Origin: JAYEIH01 sp034659995
Lineage (GTDB): Archaea; Methanobacteriota_B; Thermococci; Methanofastidiosales; B48-G16
Length of the DNA stretch: 13,890 nt
Reading direction: 5' to 3'
NCBI GenBank assembly: GCA_034659995.1
Contig: JAYEIH010000070.1
Span: 1-13,890 of the forward strand
Shown one piece after another: positions 1-6,100 of this stretch (its first letter is position 1; each line of letters opens with the position of its first letter). The notes below the pieces were generated by a model. It saw only the letters and a list, made by a program, of their open reading frames with translations. It searched no databases and was not told the origin of the DNA. A program made the translations under genes and the position numbers.

Positions 1-276
1 AAGCAGTAGTATAACAAGAAGGGCAACAGATATTTGCACCCATTTATTTTTCCATATTTTCGATGATTTTTTCTTTTCTCTAATTTTCTTTATTGCAGGA
101 TTAATTATTATACCAAAGGCGGCACCAGCTATAAATCCCTGGCTTAGTGCATAACTATTAGGATCGTCAATTCTTAGAGAAAAAGAGTTATAGGTAAACC
201 AACCTACTGCCAAAATTAACATGAGCGAAATAACCAGTGTCTTTATCCACTTGTTTTTCCAGATTTTTCTTACCAT
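1..276 (-). CDS. Membrane protein, truncated by window edge
   Basis: Open frame from ATG at 276 to the window edge (92 codons, no stop reached). A textbook Shine-Dalgarno, AAGGAGGA, lies at 283-290. The product has hydrophobic stretches at about residues 12-27 and 49-60, then a basic loop (REKKKSSK) and a third hydrophobic stretch at the edge. The segment KIWKNKW, found at the N-terminus just before the first hydrophobic helix, recurs at residues 73-80 just before the last one, so the protein looks like tandem copies of a helix-loop module. I do not recognise a family. It follows the sactipeptide ABC transporter genes on the same strand, separated by a T-rich stretch, so it may be an immunity or export protein, but that rests only on position. 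Confidence 0.7.
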   Translation of the reverse strand, partial: MVRKIWKNKWIKTLVISLMLILAVGWFTYNSFSLRIDDPNSYALSQGFIAGAAFGIIINPAIKKIREKKKSSKIWKNKWVQISVALLVILLL

Positions 277-282
277 GATATC

Positions 283-306
283 TCCTCCTTTGCTCGTTTT
301 TATAAA
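283..306 (-). promoter_or_regulatory. TATA box and Shine-Dalgarno before the edge membrane gene
   Basis: TTTATAAA at 306-299 lies 30 nt before the ATG at 276, the spacing that marks leaderless promoters elsewhere in this window. A strong Shine-Dalgarno (AAGGAGGA, 290-283) sits between the two. Both cannot serve the same transcript. Either the gene is also read through from the upstream operon, or the TATA-like motif is chance in A+T-rich DNA. Confidence 0.4.
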
Positions 307-315
307 ATCATTCCC

Positions 316-338
316 AAATAAAAAAAAGAAAAAAAATC
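316..338 (-). terminator. T-rich archaeal-type terminator after the RiPP transporter operon
   Basis: On the minus strand, two runs of eight and nine T separated by a single C follow the stop of the 173-aa gene (361) by about 23 nt. Euryarchaeal terminators are commonly oligo-T stretches without a hairpin. No strong stem was seen here. It would end or weaken the long minus-strand operon before the edge gene. Confidence 0.5.
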
Positions 339-360
339 TTTGTTAATTGTAGTCAAAGTT

Positions 361-882
361 TCACTGTGGTTCTACTTTTCCATAGTCAATTGGGTTAGAA
401 GTCCACCAGTAGTCCTTGAAAATGAACTTAACTCCGTTTCCATGATCTGCATCTTCAATTGCATCTTGTCCTATGTATATGTATATGTAAGTAGCAATGT
501 ATACCACAGCTGCACCAATATAGCCCAATCCGATTGCAACTCCAAGTATTGTAAGAATAAATCCTACCGTAAATCCAACGTCATGTTCTACCAGTTTTCC
601 TGTCCAGTAATGATCTATCCACATCTCATACTTTATTCCGTACCAGTGGTAACTTATGGCAAAATCATTTTTTCCGCCGCGTGTTCTCATGCTTTGTTCC
701 AATTTCTTTGTTTCTGTATCCCATTCTCTTTCTGTAATGTCCAGTAGTTGTTTCTTTTGCTTATCAGGGATATCCAATGCATTTACCATAGATTTCCATT
801 CTGAGTAGGTTGGAAACTTTACCAAGTTCCAAAATTTCTGAGTTGGTGTTCCTACAAGTTCTCCTGACTGTGTCTTTTTCAT
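361..882 (-). CDS. 173-aa membrane protein of the RiPP cluster, family unknown
   Basis: The N-terminal 95 residues are soluble-looking, charged and aromatic-rich. A hydrophobic, Gly-containing segment at about residues 102-137 could form one long or two short transmembrane helices, and a short C-terminal tail is rich in Trp and Tyr. No signal peptide or catalytic motif is seen, and I do not recognise a family. Its ATG overlaps the stop of the preceding permease by one base (TAATG), so translation is probably coupled and the protein belongs to the transporter unit. In bacteriocin operons such a small membrane protein next to the ABC genes is often an immunity or accessory export factor; that role is inferred from position only. 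Confidence 0.8.
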   Translation of the reverse strand: MKKTQSGELVGTPTQKFWNLVKFPTYSEWKSMVNALDIPDKQKKQLLDITEREWDTETKKLEQSMRTRGGKNDFAISYHWYGIKYEMWIDHYWTGKLVEHDVGFTVGFILTILGVAIGLGYIGAAVVYIATYIYIYIGQDAIEDADHGNGVKFIFKDYWWTSNPIDYGKVEPQ

Positions 883-1421
883 TAATACTCTTTTTTTTCT
901 ATAAATTCTTCTTTATTTATTTTCTTCAAGTCATTCCAAAATAGGATTAGTGGAACTATACCACAAAAAAATACGATCAAGGTATTTTTTGTATTCATTA
1001 TAATGAGAAGTAATATAATCATGAATACTATAGTTCTTTTCCTAAGATTGGGCAGACAGGAAGCTAGGACTCCAACTAAAAGATACCTAACCGAAAACAT
1101 ACCTTCAAGAAGATAGTAGATTCCTCCTAAGATAATATAAGCTAAGAGAAAAACAACTGTCAAAAGAGCCATTCTCCCTAATATAAATCTTTGCACCGAT
1201 ATTGGAGCTGCTAAAATGGGTTCAATAAGCTTTTTATCTTCAATCTCTAACTCATAAACTATTACCATCAGCGCCCCTATGGAAAGAAGAAAAGGGAAAC
1301 TAATTTTTTTACCAATATCAAATCTTGAAACAACAAGGATTATTAAAATAGAGATAAGCATATAATTAAAAATATGTCTTCTAAATTTAAAAAGATCAAA
1401 CTTGATCATATTCATCCACAT
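882..1421 (-). CDS. ABC-2 type permease subunit, short (second of two)
   Basis: A 179-aa protein that is almost entirely hydrophobic with about five or six predicted helices. Between helices it carries the cytoplasmic segment EIEDKKLIEPILAAPIS followed by a glycine/arginine turn, matching the ABC-2 permease pattern in which a charged stretch with E, then a P, precedes a conserved helix. It overlaps the end of the preceding permease by 10 bp, and its stop shares one base with the next start. Two half-size permeases plus one ATPase suggest a heterodimeric exporter or self-immunity pump. Other in-frame ATGs occur at codons 3 and 5, so the exact start is uncertain. It has no peptidase domain. Confidence 0.8.
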   Translation of the reverse strand: MWMNMIKFDLFKFRRHIFNYMLISILIILVVSRFDIGKKISFPFLLSIGALMVIVYELEIEDKKLIEPILAAPISVQRFILGRMALLTVVFLLAYIILGGIYYLLEGMFSVRYLLVGVLASCLPNLRKRTIVFMIILLLIIMNTKNTLIVFFCGIVPLILFWNDLKKINKEEFIEKKEY

Positions 1422-2044
1422 ACTTTTTCCCTATCTCTTGCAGCAATCCAGTTTAGAGTCCCTACAAGAAGATATGGCAATATTATTAATATAAAAATTT
1501 CTTTAACACTTATTTCAATAAATATTAACCCAAAGCTCACGACAAATGCCAGAATTCCCATTATAGCTGAGATACCCCTGAGTGTTATGTTATCCATCCA
1601 TGCAGACAATGAGACAAGGACACATGAAAACATTAGTGCAAGACCACAAAGGATAACCACAGGAGAAATACTTGCAAATGTTTCTCTGTAGTAATAGCTT
1701 ACCAATTGATATACGCCTAAATCTGCTAAAACAAAAAGAACTGCTATGGGTAGTGAAGCAAGGAACTTGCTCAAAATTATTTCATTGAGAGATTTTGGAA
1801 TAGTCAAAAAGAGTTCTACGAGACCCAGTTTTCTATCTCTTTTAAAATTTCCAGAACTAGCTCCAATCCATAAGAAGACAAGTAAAACAACGATATTCGC
1901 TCCTGAATTCCAATCCTTAGAAACAAATGCTCTTAAAAATCCTGCAAATAAAGGAATACCGATATACAAATATAAAATAAGGATCTTACTCAGTTTTGAC
2001 GATCTTAGTGCGTTCTTTATCTCTCTAAATAAAAGAAATTTCAT
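1412..2044 (-). CDS. ABC-2 type permease subunit (first of two)
   Basis: A 210-aa integral membrane protein with about six hydrophobic helices. The loop around residues 68-90 (FKRDRKLGLVELFLTIPKS) is the ABC-2 permease signature: a charged stretch, G-x-x-E, then a proline, followed by the helix that contacts the ATPase. It starts 1 nt after the ATPase stop, so the two are co-translated. With the 179-aa protein downstream it most likely forms the channel of the exporter driven by the 2046-2954 ATPase. The probable substrate is the mature thioether peptide, in the role that AlbB/C/D play for subtilosin. Substrate assignment is from context. Confidence 0.83.
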   Translation of the reverse strand: MKFLLFREIKNALRSSKLSKILILYLYIGIPLFAGFLRAFVSKDWNSGANIVVLLVFLWIGASSGNFKRDRKLGLVELFLTIPKSLNEIILSKFLASLPIAVLFVLADLGVYQLVSYYYRETFASISPVVILCGLALMFSCVLVSLSAWMDNITLRGISAIMGILAFVVSFGLIFIEISVKEIFILIILPYLLVGTLNWIAARDREKVCG

Positions 2045-2045
2045 A

Positions 2046-2954
2046 TTATTCCTCCAGAAACTCTTTAAGTCCCTTTATTTTCTTTATTTTTATATCTCTT
2101 TCCGAAAGTTTATTTATTAGCTCATTTAGTTCTCCTTCAAGCTCAATAAAAACCTTATCTTTATCCAAACTAAAACTCCTTTTTACCATAGGCATGTTTC
2201 TAAGTCTACTTTCTATATTTCTCGCTTCAATTTCGTAGAAATTGCCAAGTTTAGGCATTTCTCTTCCTCTCTCATATCCTATAATCTCCCCCCTGTGTAA
2301 CAAAACTACGGCATCAAAAATCTCACCAATAAGCTCTATTTCATGAGAACTTATTAAAATAGCAGAACCCCCTTCTCTAAACTGATCTATAGTCTCAATT
2401 AGAAATTCTCTTCCCTCCTGATCCAATCCAGAAAAAGGCTCATCTAGTATCAGTATTTTCGGCTCGCAAAGAAGAATCTTTGCAATTTCCAATCTTCGAA
2501 GCATGCCTTTTGAAAATGTTTTTGCCTGTTCATCTATATGATCCTTTAATCCAACTTTATCTAAAATAGATAAAACTTCCTTCTTATTTGGTTTTGATCC
2601 ATGGTATACGCCATAGAAAAAAGAGAGGTTTTCGGAAGCGTTTAGTAGGGGATCAATTCCTGATTTATCCAACATAAATCCTATTTCTCTTCTAATTTTT
2701 GAAGAGTGATACGGATCTTCCCCATATATCTTGATATTTCCACTGCTTGTTTTCTTCAAACCAAGGGAAAGCCTTACTACTGTGCTTTTTCCACTTCCAT
2801 TGGACCCTACCAAAGCTAAAATCTCTCCTTCTCTAACCTCAAAAGATATCGAATTGAGGACTTTTGAGTTCCCATAAACTTTTGAAACATTTTCAAAAAC
2901 TATTGGATTCGTAAGATCACCTTCTTGGACATAGAGCGGTTGAGAATATATCAT
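2046..2954 (-). CDS. ABC transporter ATP-binding protein of the RiPP cluster
   Basis: A 302-aa protein with all nucleotide-binding motifs: Walker A GSNGSGKST at residues 50-58, a degenerate signature FSKGM at 147-151 in place of LSGGQ, Walker B ILILDE at 167-172 followed by the D-loop, and the H-loop histidine at about 204 (ISSHE). The roughly 80 residues after the core form the C-terminal extension common in ABC-2 type ATPases of the NatA/CcmA kind. The gene overlaps the end of the upstream radical SAM gene by 38 bp with no good Shine-Dalgarno at ATG 2954, so a start slightly further in cannot be excluded, although ATG is the only conventional option seen. It powers the two short permeases downstream and probably exports the modified peptide or confers immunity. 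Confidence 0.93.
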   Translation of the reverse strand: MIYSQPLYVQEGDLTNPIVFENVSKVYGNSKVLNSISFEVREGEILALVGSNGSGKSTVVRLSLGLKKTSSGNIKIYGEDPYHSSKIRREIGFMLDKSGIDPLLNASENLSFFYGVYHGSKPNKKEVLSILDKVGLKDHIDEQAKTFSKGMLRRLEIAKILLCEPKILILDEPFSGLDQEGREFLIETIDQFREGGSAILISSHEIELIGEIFDAVVLLHRGEIIGYERGREMPKLGNFYEIEARNIESRLRNMPMVKRSFSLDKDKVFIELEGELNELINKLSERDIKIKKIKGLKEFLEE

Positions 2955-4164
2955 TTGTTAAAGATTCCTCCACCGCCCTGCATTCATAACACACATATCT
3001 GAGAGAACAATCTTGACAAGGAGCAATATTATCTTTTGTAAGTTTCCAGAACTTCTCTAATCTTCCCTTTATAATTTCTGAAAGATTTTGCTCTCTGATA
3101 TTGCCAACAGGATGGTTTCGGAGCATTCTACAGGGATAAACCTGGCCATCATGAGCTATAGAGAGAGTACCTCCTAAGCAGGAATTATAATCCACATTAT
3201 GAGAATACCTAAATATATCAGTAGGCTGTATCTTTCCCTCTACCAATATTTTTCTCTCTCTTTCAGTCAAATTTTTGAAACCTTCTTTATCTACAATTTC
3301 AATGTACGAGTTCACTTTGGAATCACCCAGCGTATTCTTGATATTGCGGAATTCGTGGGAGTCTCCCACTATGTCCGAAAGCTTGTATATCATGTTAAAA
3401 ATTAATGTTTTTGTTTTTAAATACCTTTTTGTTATATCGATTGTCTCAGCTAATTTTTCTTTTTTATCATTTTCTGTTAAGGGGATCTGAAATATATAAT
3501 TTAAGTTCTCATGTTCCATGTCTTTAAGCGTATGAAAATTGGAACTGTTAAGATGAAGGGAGCTTATGGTTACAAATACAATAAAGTTATTATTCAAAAA
3601 TACTGAACAAGCTTTCCTTAGAACTCCCACGTCTTGAAATAAATCCCCGCCAGTTAAACAAACTTGATCAAATCCCAGTTTTTTAGCTTCTATTGCTATA
3701 TTCTTTATTTCTTCAGCCCCTAATTTCTCATCACTTTCTTTCCATATATTGCACCCAATACATCCCATCGACCTTTTTATTCCATAATACCCACAGAACC
3801 AGCAGTCTTTGTCACATTTATTATTTATTTCAATATAAAGTCGAGATGTAGGAGGTGGACTTTCAAAAAACTTTAATTTCTGGAGCGGAGGAATTATTTT
3901 TATTTTGTCCATAACATAAGGTTTTTGAAGTTTCACTCCAACGTTTTCTTTCTCTAACTTGGTTATTAGAGAAGAGACATTATGTTCAGACATCTGGAGA
4001 ATCTCACTTGTTTCTTTCATATTCTTTCCTATTTCTAACAATTTTAAAATTTTTATTTCATCGTGACTGAGTGAGCATACTCTTCCATTGAGTAAATTAT
4101 AAACGCCTCCTTCATCCTTTCCTTCTACAAGAATACACGACTGACTAAGCCTAAAATATCCCAT
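2917..4164 (-). CDS. Radical SAM/SPASM peptide maturase 2 (PqqD/RRE-like N-terminus)
   Basis: A 415-aa protein. Residues 1-80 look like a small winged-helix or RiPP recognition element (PqqD-like), which would bind the precursor leader. The radical SAM cluster motif Cx3Cx2C is C117, C121, C124 (CDKDCWFC), with the SAM-binding TGGD at 171-174. An extra Cys pair sits at 135 and 138 (GCIGC), directly after the radical SAM motif. The C-terminal SPASM-type auxiliary cluster ligands are C329, C345, C383, C386, C392, C395 and C412. The ATG directly abuts the stop of maturase 1, so the two are translationally coupled. Its chemistry is not readable from sequence; it could add a further thioether or a different radical modification to the same precursor. 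Confidence 0.9.
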   Translation of the reverse strand: MGYFRLSQSCILVEGKDEGGVYNLLNGRVCSLSHDEIKILKLLEIGKNMKETSEILQMSEHNVSSLITKLEKENVGVKLQKPYVMDKIKIIPPLQKLKFFESPPPTSRLYIEINNKCDKDCWFCGYYGIKRSMGCIGCNIWKESDEKLGAEEIKNIAIEAKKLGFDQVCLTGGDLFQDVGVLRKACSVFLNNNFIVFVTISSLHLNSSNFHTLKDMEHENLNYIFQIPLTENDKKEKLAETIDITKRYLKTKTLIFNMIYKLSDIVGDSHEFRNIKNTLGDSKVNSYIEIVDKEGFKNLTERERKILVEGKIQPTDIFRYSHNVDYNSCLGGTLSIAHDGQVYPCRMLRNHPVGNIREQNLSEIIKGRLEKFWKLTKDNIAPCQDCSLRYVCYECRAVEESLTNDIFSTALCPRR

Positions 4165-5658
4165 TTATAACATCTCCTTAATTACGCGGTTTTCTACAAG
4201 CTCTTCAAACATTCCTGATATCATCTCTTCGATTCTAGGATTAATCTCCATCGAAGAATAAGCAAGCTTGAAGGCCTTTCTTGTAGCATTGATATGATCC
4301 TCACATATTCCTGGATCTAATTTGAAGTTTCCTTTTTCTCCAAATATAGTATAGCACAATCCACATATATTTTTAATCGGACAATTTTTACAATGTTCGA
4401 GTATATTTTCATGATATTCCTCTATAATTTTGCGGATTTTGCTAAAATTAAGCCCAGTATTTACATTTCCTATAGGAAAATGGGAATTAATTTTCTCGCA
4501 TGTGTGTATATTTCCATCGCAATCCACAAACATCTTCACTCCAGGAACACAGGCTCCTGTGTAAGGCAGAAATGTAGGTTTATTCAGAACAATTGCATTA
4601 GTAAACATCCTCAGTATTCGCATCAATGCGTATATTTCTATTACCGATGCTTTTCCCACTTCTTCCACCTCACCTTTAAGCTCTTTAAACCAAAACTTTT
4701 CAGCATCTCCCAGCATCTTTTTGAATTTCTTAATATCATATAGAGTAAATTGATCGTAGTATTTACAGCCAGGTTCGAGGCTAACGGGATTCACAAAAAT
4801 GAGTGGGGGCACATCTTCGCGATTAAAAAACTTCTGCTCCTCTAGAAAATCTGTTTTCCAATCATACACCATCACAGCAAATAAGGGATAATCTCTATCC
4901 ATTACCTTTTTAACATTTTTCATGACAATATCAAAGCTCCCATTTCCATTGGATAAAATTCTTTTTCTGTTATGTTCTTCTTTGCTGCCGTCAATACTGA
5001 CTATAAGGTTAATTTTATTTTCAATTATAAAATCAACTATCTCGTCATTGAGTAAAGTTCCATTGGTGGTTATTGTAAAAAATGGTCTAAAATTCTGATA
5101 TTTTTTAGTATATTTAACGCATTTTTTAATCAAAGGAAAATTCAATAGTGGTTCACCACCATAGAACCCTATCGTAGCTCTCCTCTTAGGATTATAAGGT
5201 TCACCTTCTTTTAAATACTTGAAATACAGATCTATAGCAGATTTTGCAATTTTCCACCCCATATGTTTGAAAGATTGATTTCTAAAAAACTTATACATTT
5301 CAGAATATACACAATATTTGCATCGCATATTGCATGCTTCCGTAACTCCTAAAGTCATTTCTTGAAAACCGTGTTTATAAAGATGCTCCTGTATTTCGCC
5401 CTCGTTTGGAATCTTTAAATTTCTTTTTTTCCAGAGTACATCATAAACATTTTGAAAATTGTATAGGCCAGTTATTATTGATAAAAATGGATGATTTTCA
5501 AAATTTAAGGATAAAAAATTAACAGTTTTTTCGGACATGCCCTGAGCATCTATTATTCCAATGATCTTTTTTGCATCTGAATTATTTTCTGGAAAAACTA
5601 AATTCAATTCCGTACAGTATAAATATCTGTTTCCTGCTTCAGTTTCAAACTCTAACAT
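4165..5658 (-). CDS. AlbA-like radical SAM/SPASM sactionine maturase 1
   Basis: A 497-aa protein with the organisation of AlbA, the subtilosin thioether synthase. About 105 N-terminal residues are likely a leader-binding domain. The radical SAM motif is C109, C113, C116 (CNMRCKYC), with GGEP at 168-171 and TTNG at 197-200. The C-terminal SPASM region carries C370, C380, C387, C423, C426, C432, C435 and C452, enough for two auxiliary 4Fe-4S clusters. It is the first gene after the precursor, and the downstream gene starts with no gap. Enzymes of this family abstract a hydrogen from an alpha-carbon and join it to a cysteine sulfur. That it acts on the 5736-5909 peptide is inferred from adjacency and the subtilosin-like core. 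A start at 5658 fits a weak GAGATGA Shine-Dalgarno. Confidence 0.92.
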   Translation of the reverse strand: MLEFETEAGNRYLYCTELNLVFPENNSDAKKIIGIIDAQGMSEKTVNFLSLNFENHPFLSIITGLYNFQNVYDVLWKKRNLKIPNEGEIQEHLYKHGFQEMTLGVTEACNMRCKYCVYSEMYKFFRNQSFKHMGWKIAKSAIDLYFKYLKEGEPYNPKRRATIGFYGGEPLLNFPLIKKCVKYTKKYQNFRPFFTITTNGTLLNDEIVDFIIENKINLIVSIDGSKEEHNRKRILSNGNGSFDIVMKNVKKVMDRDYPLFAVMVYDWKTDFLEEQKFFNREDVPPLIFVNPVSLEPGCKYYDQFTLYDIKKFKKMLGDAEKFWFKELKGEVEEVGKASVIEIYALMRILRMFTNAIVLNKPTFLPYTGACVPGVKMFVDCDGNIHTCEKINSHFPIGNVNTGLNFSKIRKIIEEYHENILEHCKNCPIKNICGLCYTIFGEKGNFKLDPGICEDHINATRKAFKLAYSSMEINPRIEEMISGMFEELVENRVIKEML

Positions 5659-5678
5659 AGAATCATCTCGTTGTTATC

Positions 5679-5700
5679 AAAAAAAAAACAAAAAGGAGGA
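5679..5700 (-). terminator. T-rich attenuator between precursor and maturase genes
   Basis: On the minus strand, TCCTCCTTTTTG followed by a long T run lies about 36-57 nt past the precursor stop and before the maturase start at 5658. A partial oligo-T terminator here would let the precursor be made in excess of its enzymes, as is usual in RiPP operons. The short A/T dyad at about 5720-5735 is too weak to call a hairpin. Confidence 0.4.
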
Positions 5701-5735
5701 TTGCAAAATTATTTATTCTATAATAACATTATTTA

Positions 5736-5909
5736 TCATAGAAATCCCCCTACTATACCGCCAAGTCCTACTGCTCCTACAACTCCTCCTTTAATACCAG
5801 CTACTTCATCCGCTGGAATTGGATCTATAATGCAAGCTGCACATGGCACCCCACACCCTATAGAACATAGCAGGCTGCACCAACTAAACATTGGCTGTAT
5901 TGGTCCCAT
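5736..5909 (-). CDS. Subtilosin-like sactipeptide precursor, 57 aa
   Basis: Translated by hand from ATG 5909 (AGGAGG at 5924-5919, 9 nt away; in-frame TGA just upstream fixes the start) to TGA 5736-5738. The peptide opens MGPIQPMFSW, then has Cys 11, 15, 19, 23 and 26 in a C-x3-C-x3-C-x3-C-x2-C pattern, then DPIPADEVAG and a glycine/hydrophobic tail ending GGFL. CSIG (15-18) and AACIIDPIPADEVAG (24-38) align closely with subtilosin A (CSIG; AAC-LVDGPIPDFEIAG). As in subtilosin, only about ten residues precede the first Cys, so the leader must be very short. Differences: five Cys not three, a longer Gly-rich tail, and other residues at the three thioether acceptor positions. The product is expected to be a thioether-crosslinked, possibly head-to-tail cyclic, exported antimicrobial peptide; cyclisation is inference. 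Confidence 0.88.
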   Translation of the reverse strand: MGPIQPMFSWCSLLCSIGCGVPCAACIIDPIPADEVAGIKGGVVGAVGLGGIVGGFL

Positions 5910-5916
5910 TTCATTT

Positions 5917-5927
5917 CACCTCCTTTT
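5917..5927 (-). promoter_or_regulatory. Strong Shine-Dalgarno of the precursor
   Basis: AAAAGGAGGTG ends 7 nt before the ATG at 5909 and decides between two close ATGs. The one at 5914 is only 4 nt from AGGAGG and opens an 18-codon frame; the one at 5909 opens the precursor. Nine bases (AAAAGGAGG) are exactly complementary to the pyrimidine stretch at 5691-5699 in the same transcript. Confidence 0.7.
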
Positions 5928-5937
5928 ATTTTGGATT

Positions 5938-5973
5938 TTAATCTTGTCGGGTTTGCACCTCATCCATGCGCAT
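5938..5973 (-). other. Possible 11-aa leader ORF upstream of the precursor
   Basis: ATG at 5973 opens MRMDEVQTRQD and stops at 5938, inside the predicted 5' leader. A matching mini-ORF, MYINEVKTNT (12755-12787), occupies the same place in the other cassette, sharing M-x-I/M-D/N-E-V-K/Q-T in the same frame. It carries an internal GAGGTG resembling a Shine-Dalgarno. It has no clear ribosome site of its own, so the conservation may be of the DNA or RNA and not of a peptide. Confidence 0.35.
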
Positions 5974-5991
5974 GTCAGTTTTTATCGCGAT
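5945..5991 (-). promoter_or_regulatory. Conserved leader element, copy A
   Basis: The precursor's 5' leader contains, in order, AAAAACTGA, ATG, CAT, ATGAGGTG, AAAC and ACA, with fixed short gaps after the A-run. The same series occurs at 12740-12780 before the secreted protein gene. It includes a perfect 10-bp palindrome, CATGCGCATG (5965-5974), which in the other copy is GATGTACATC. It begins just downstream of where transcription should start (about 5990). Confidence 0.6.
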
Positions 5992-6011
5992 ACTATCACT
6001 TTTTTGTACGG

Positions 6012-6019
6012 ATATATAA
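6012..6019 (-). promoter_or_regulatory. TATA box for the sactipeptide operon
   Basis: TTATATAT at 6019-6012, preceded by a purine-rich AAAAAGC (BRE-like), lies 110 nt before the precursor ATG. A start of transcription near 5990 gives an approximately 80-nt leader. The 12-bp repeat array ends 9 nt upstream of this box, a position typical for archaeal activators. Confidence 0.6.
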
Positions 6020-6028
6020 GCTTTTTGG

Positions 6029-6100
6029 TCTATAGATTAATCTACAGACTAATCTATAGATTAATCTCTTGACTAATCTGGTAGTTAATCTAATAGATCT
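6029..6100 (-). repeat. 12-bp tandem repeat array (regulator binding array, cassette A)
   Basis: Six consecutive 12-bp units in exact register on the plus strand: TCTATAGATTAA, TCTACAGACTAA, TCTATAGATTAA, TCTCTTGACTAA, TCTGGTAGTTAA and a decayed TCTAATAGATCT. Overlapping palindromes arise, including TCTATAGA and AGATTAATCT. The array overlaps the last codons of the regulator gene and ends next to the precursor's BRE/TATA. A related TCTATGTAGA lies before the regulator's own promoter (6416-6425). These look like binding sites of the adjacent winged-helix protein; binding itself is inferred. Confidence 0.75.

Noticed and set aside
340..747. 135-aa plus-strand frame
   Set aside because: Antisense shadow of the 173-aa membrane gene, whose coupling to the permease gene is clear.
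5716..5735. A/T dyad after the precursor stop as a hairpin terminator
   Set aside because: Only about five A-T pairs with a two-base loop; too weak. The T run at 5679-5694 is the better candidate.
5858..5914. 18-codon ORF from the upstream ATG at 5914
   Set aside because: It is in another frame, only 4 nt from AGGAGG, and encodes nothing conserved, while the 5909 frame gives the subtilosin-like peptide.
5671..6072. 133-aa plus-strand frame ending in RLIYRLIYRLIS
   Set aside because: It runs antisense over the precursor gene; its repetitive end is just the 12-bp tandem array read in frame. No ribosome site or recognisable domain.
6029..6100. Possible CRISPR or plasmid iterons
   Set aside because: Units are 12 bp with no spacers, no cas or replication genes are near, and the placement next to a TATA box fits a regulator array better.
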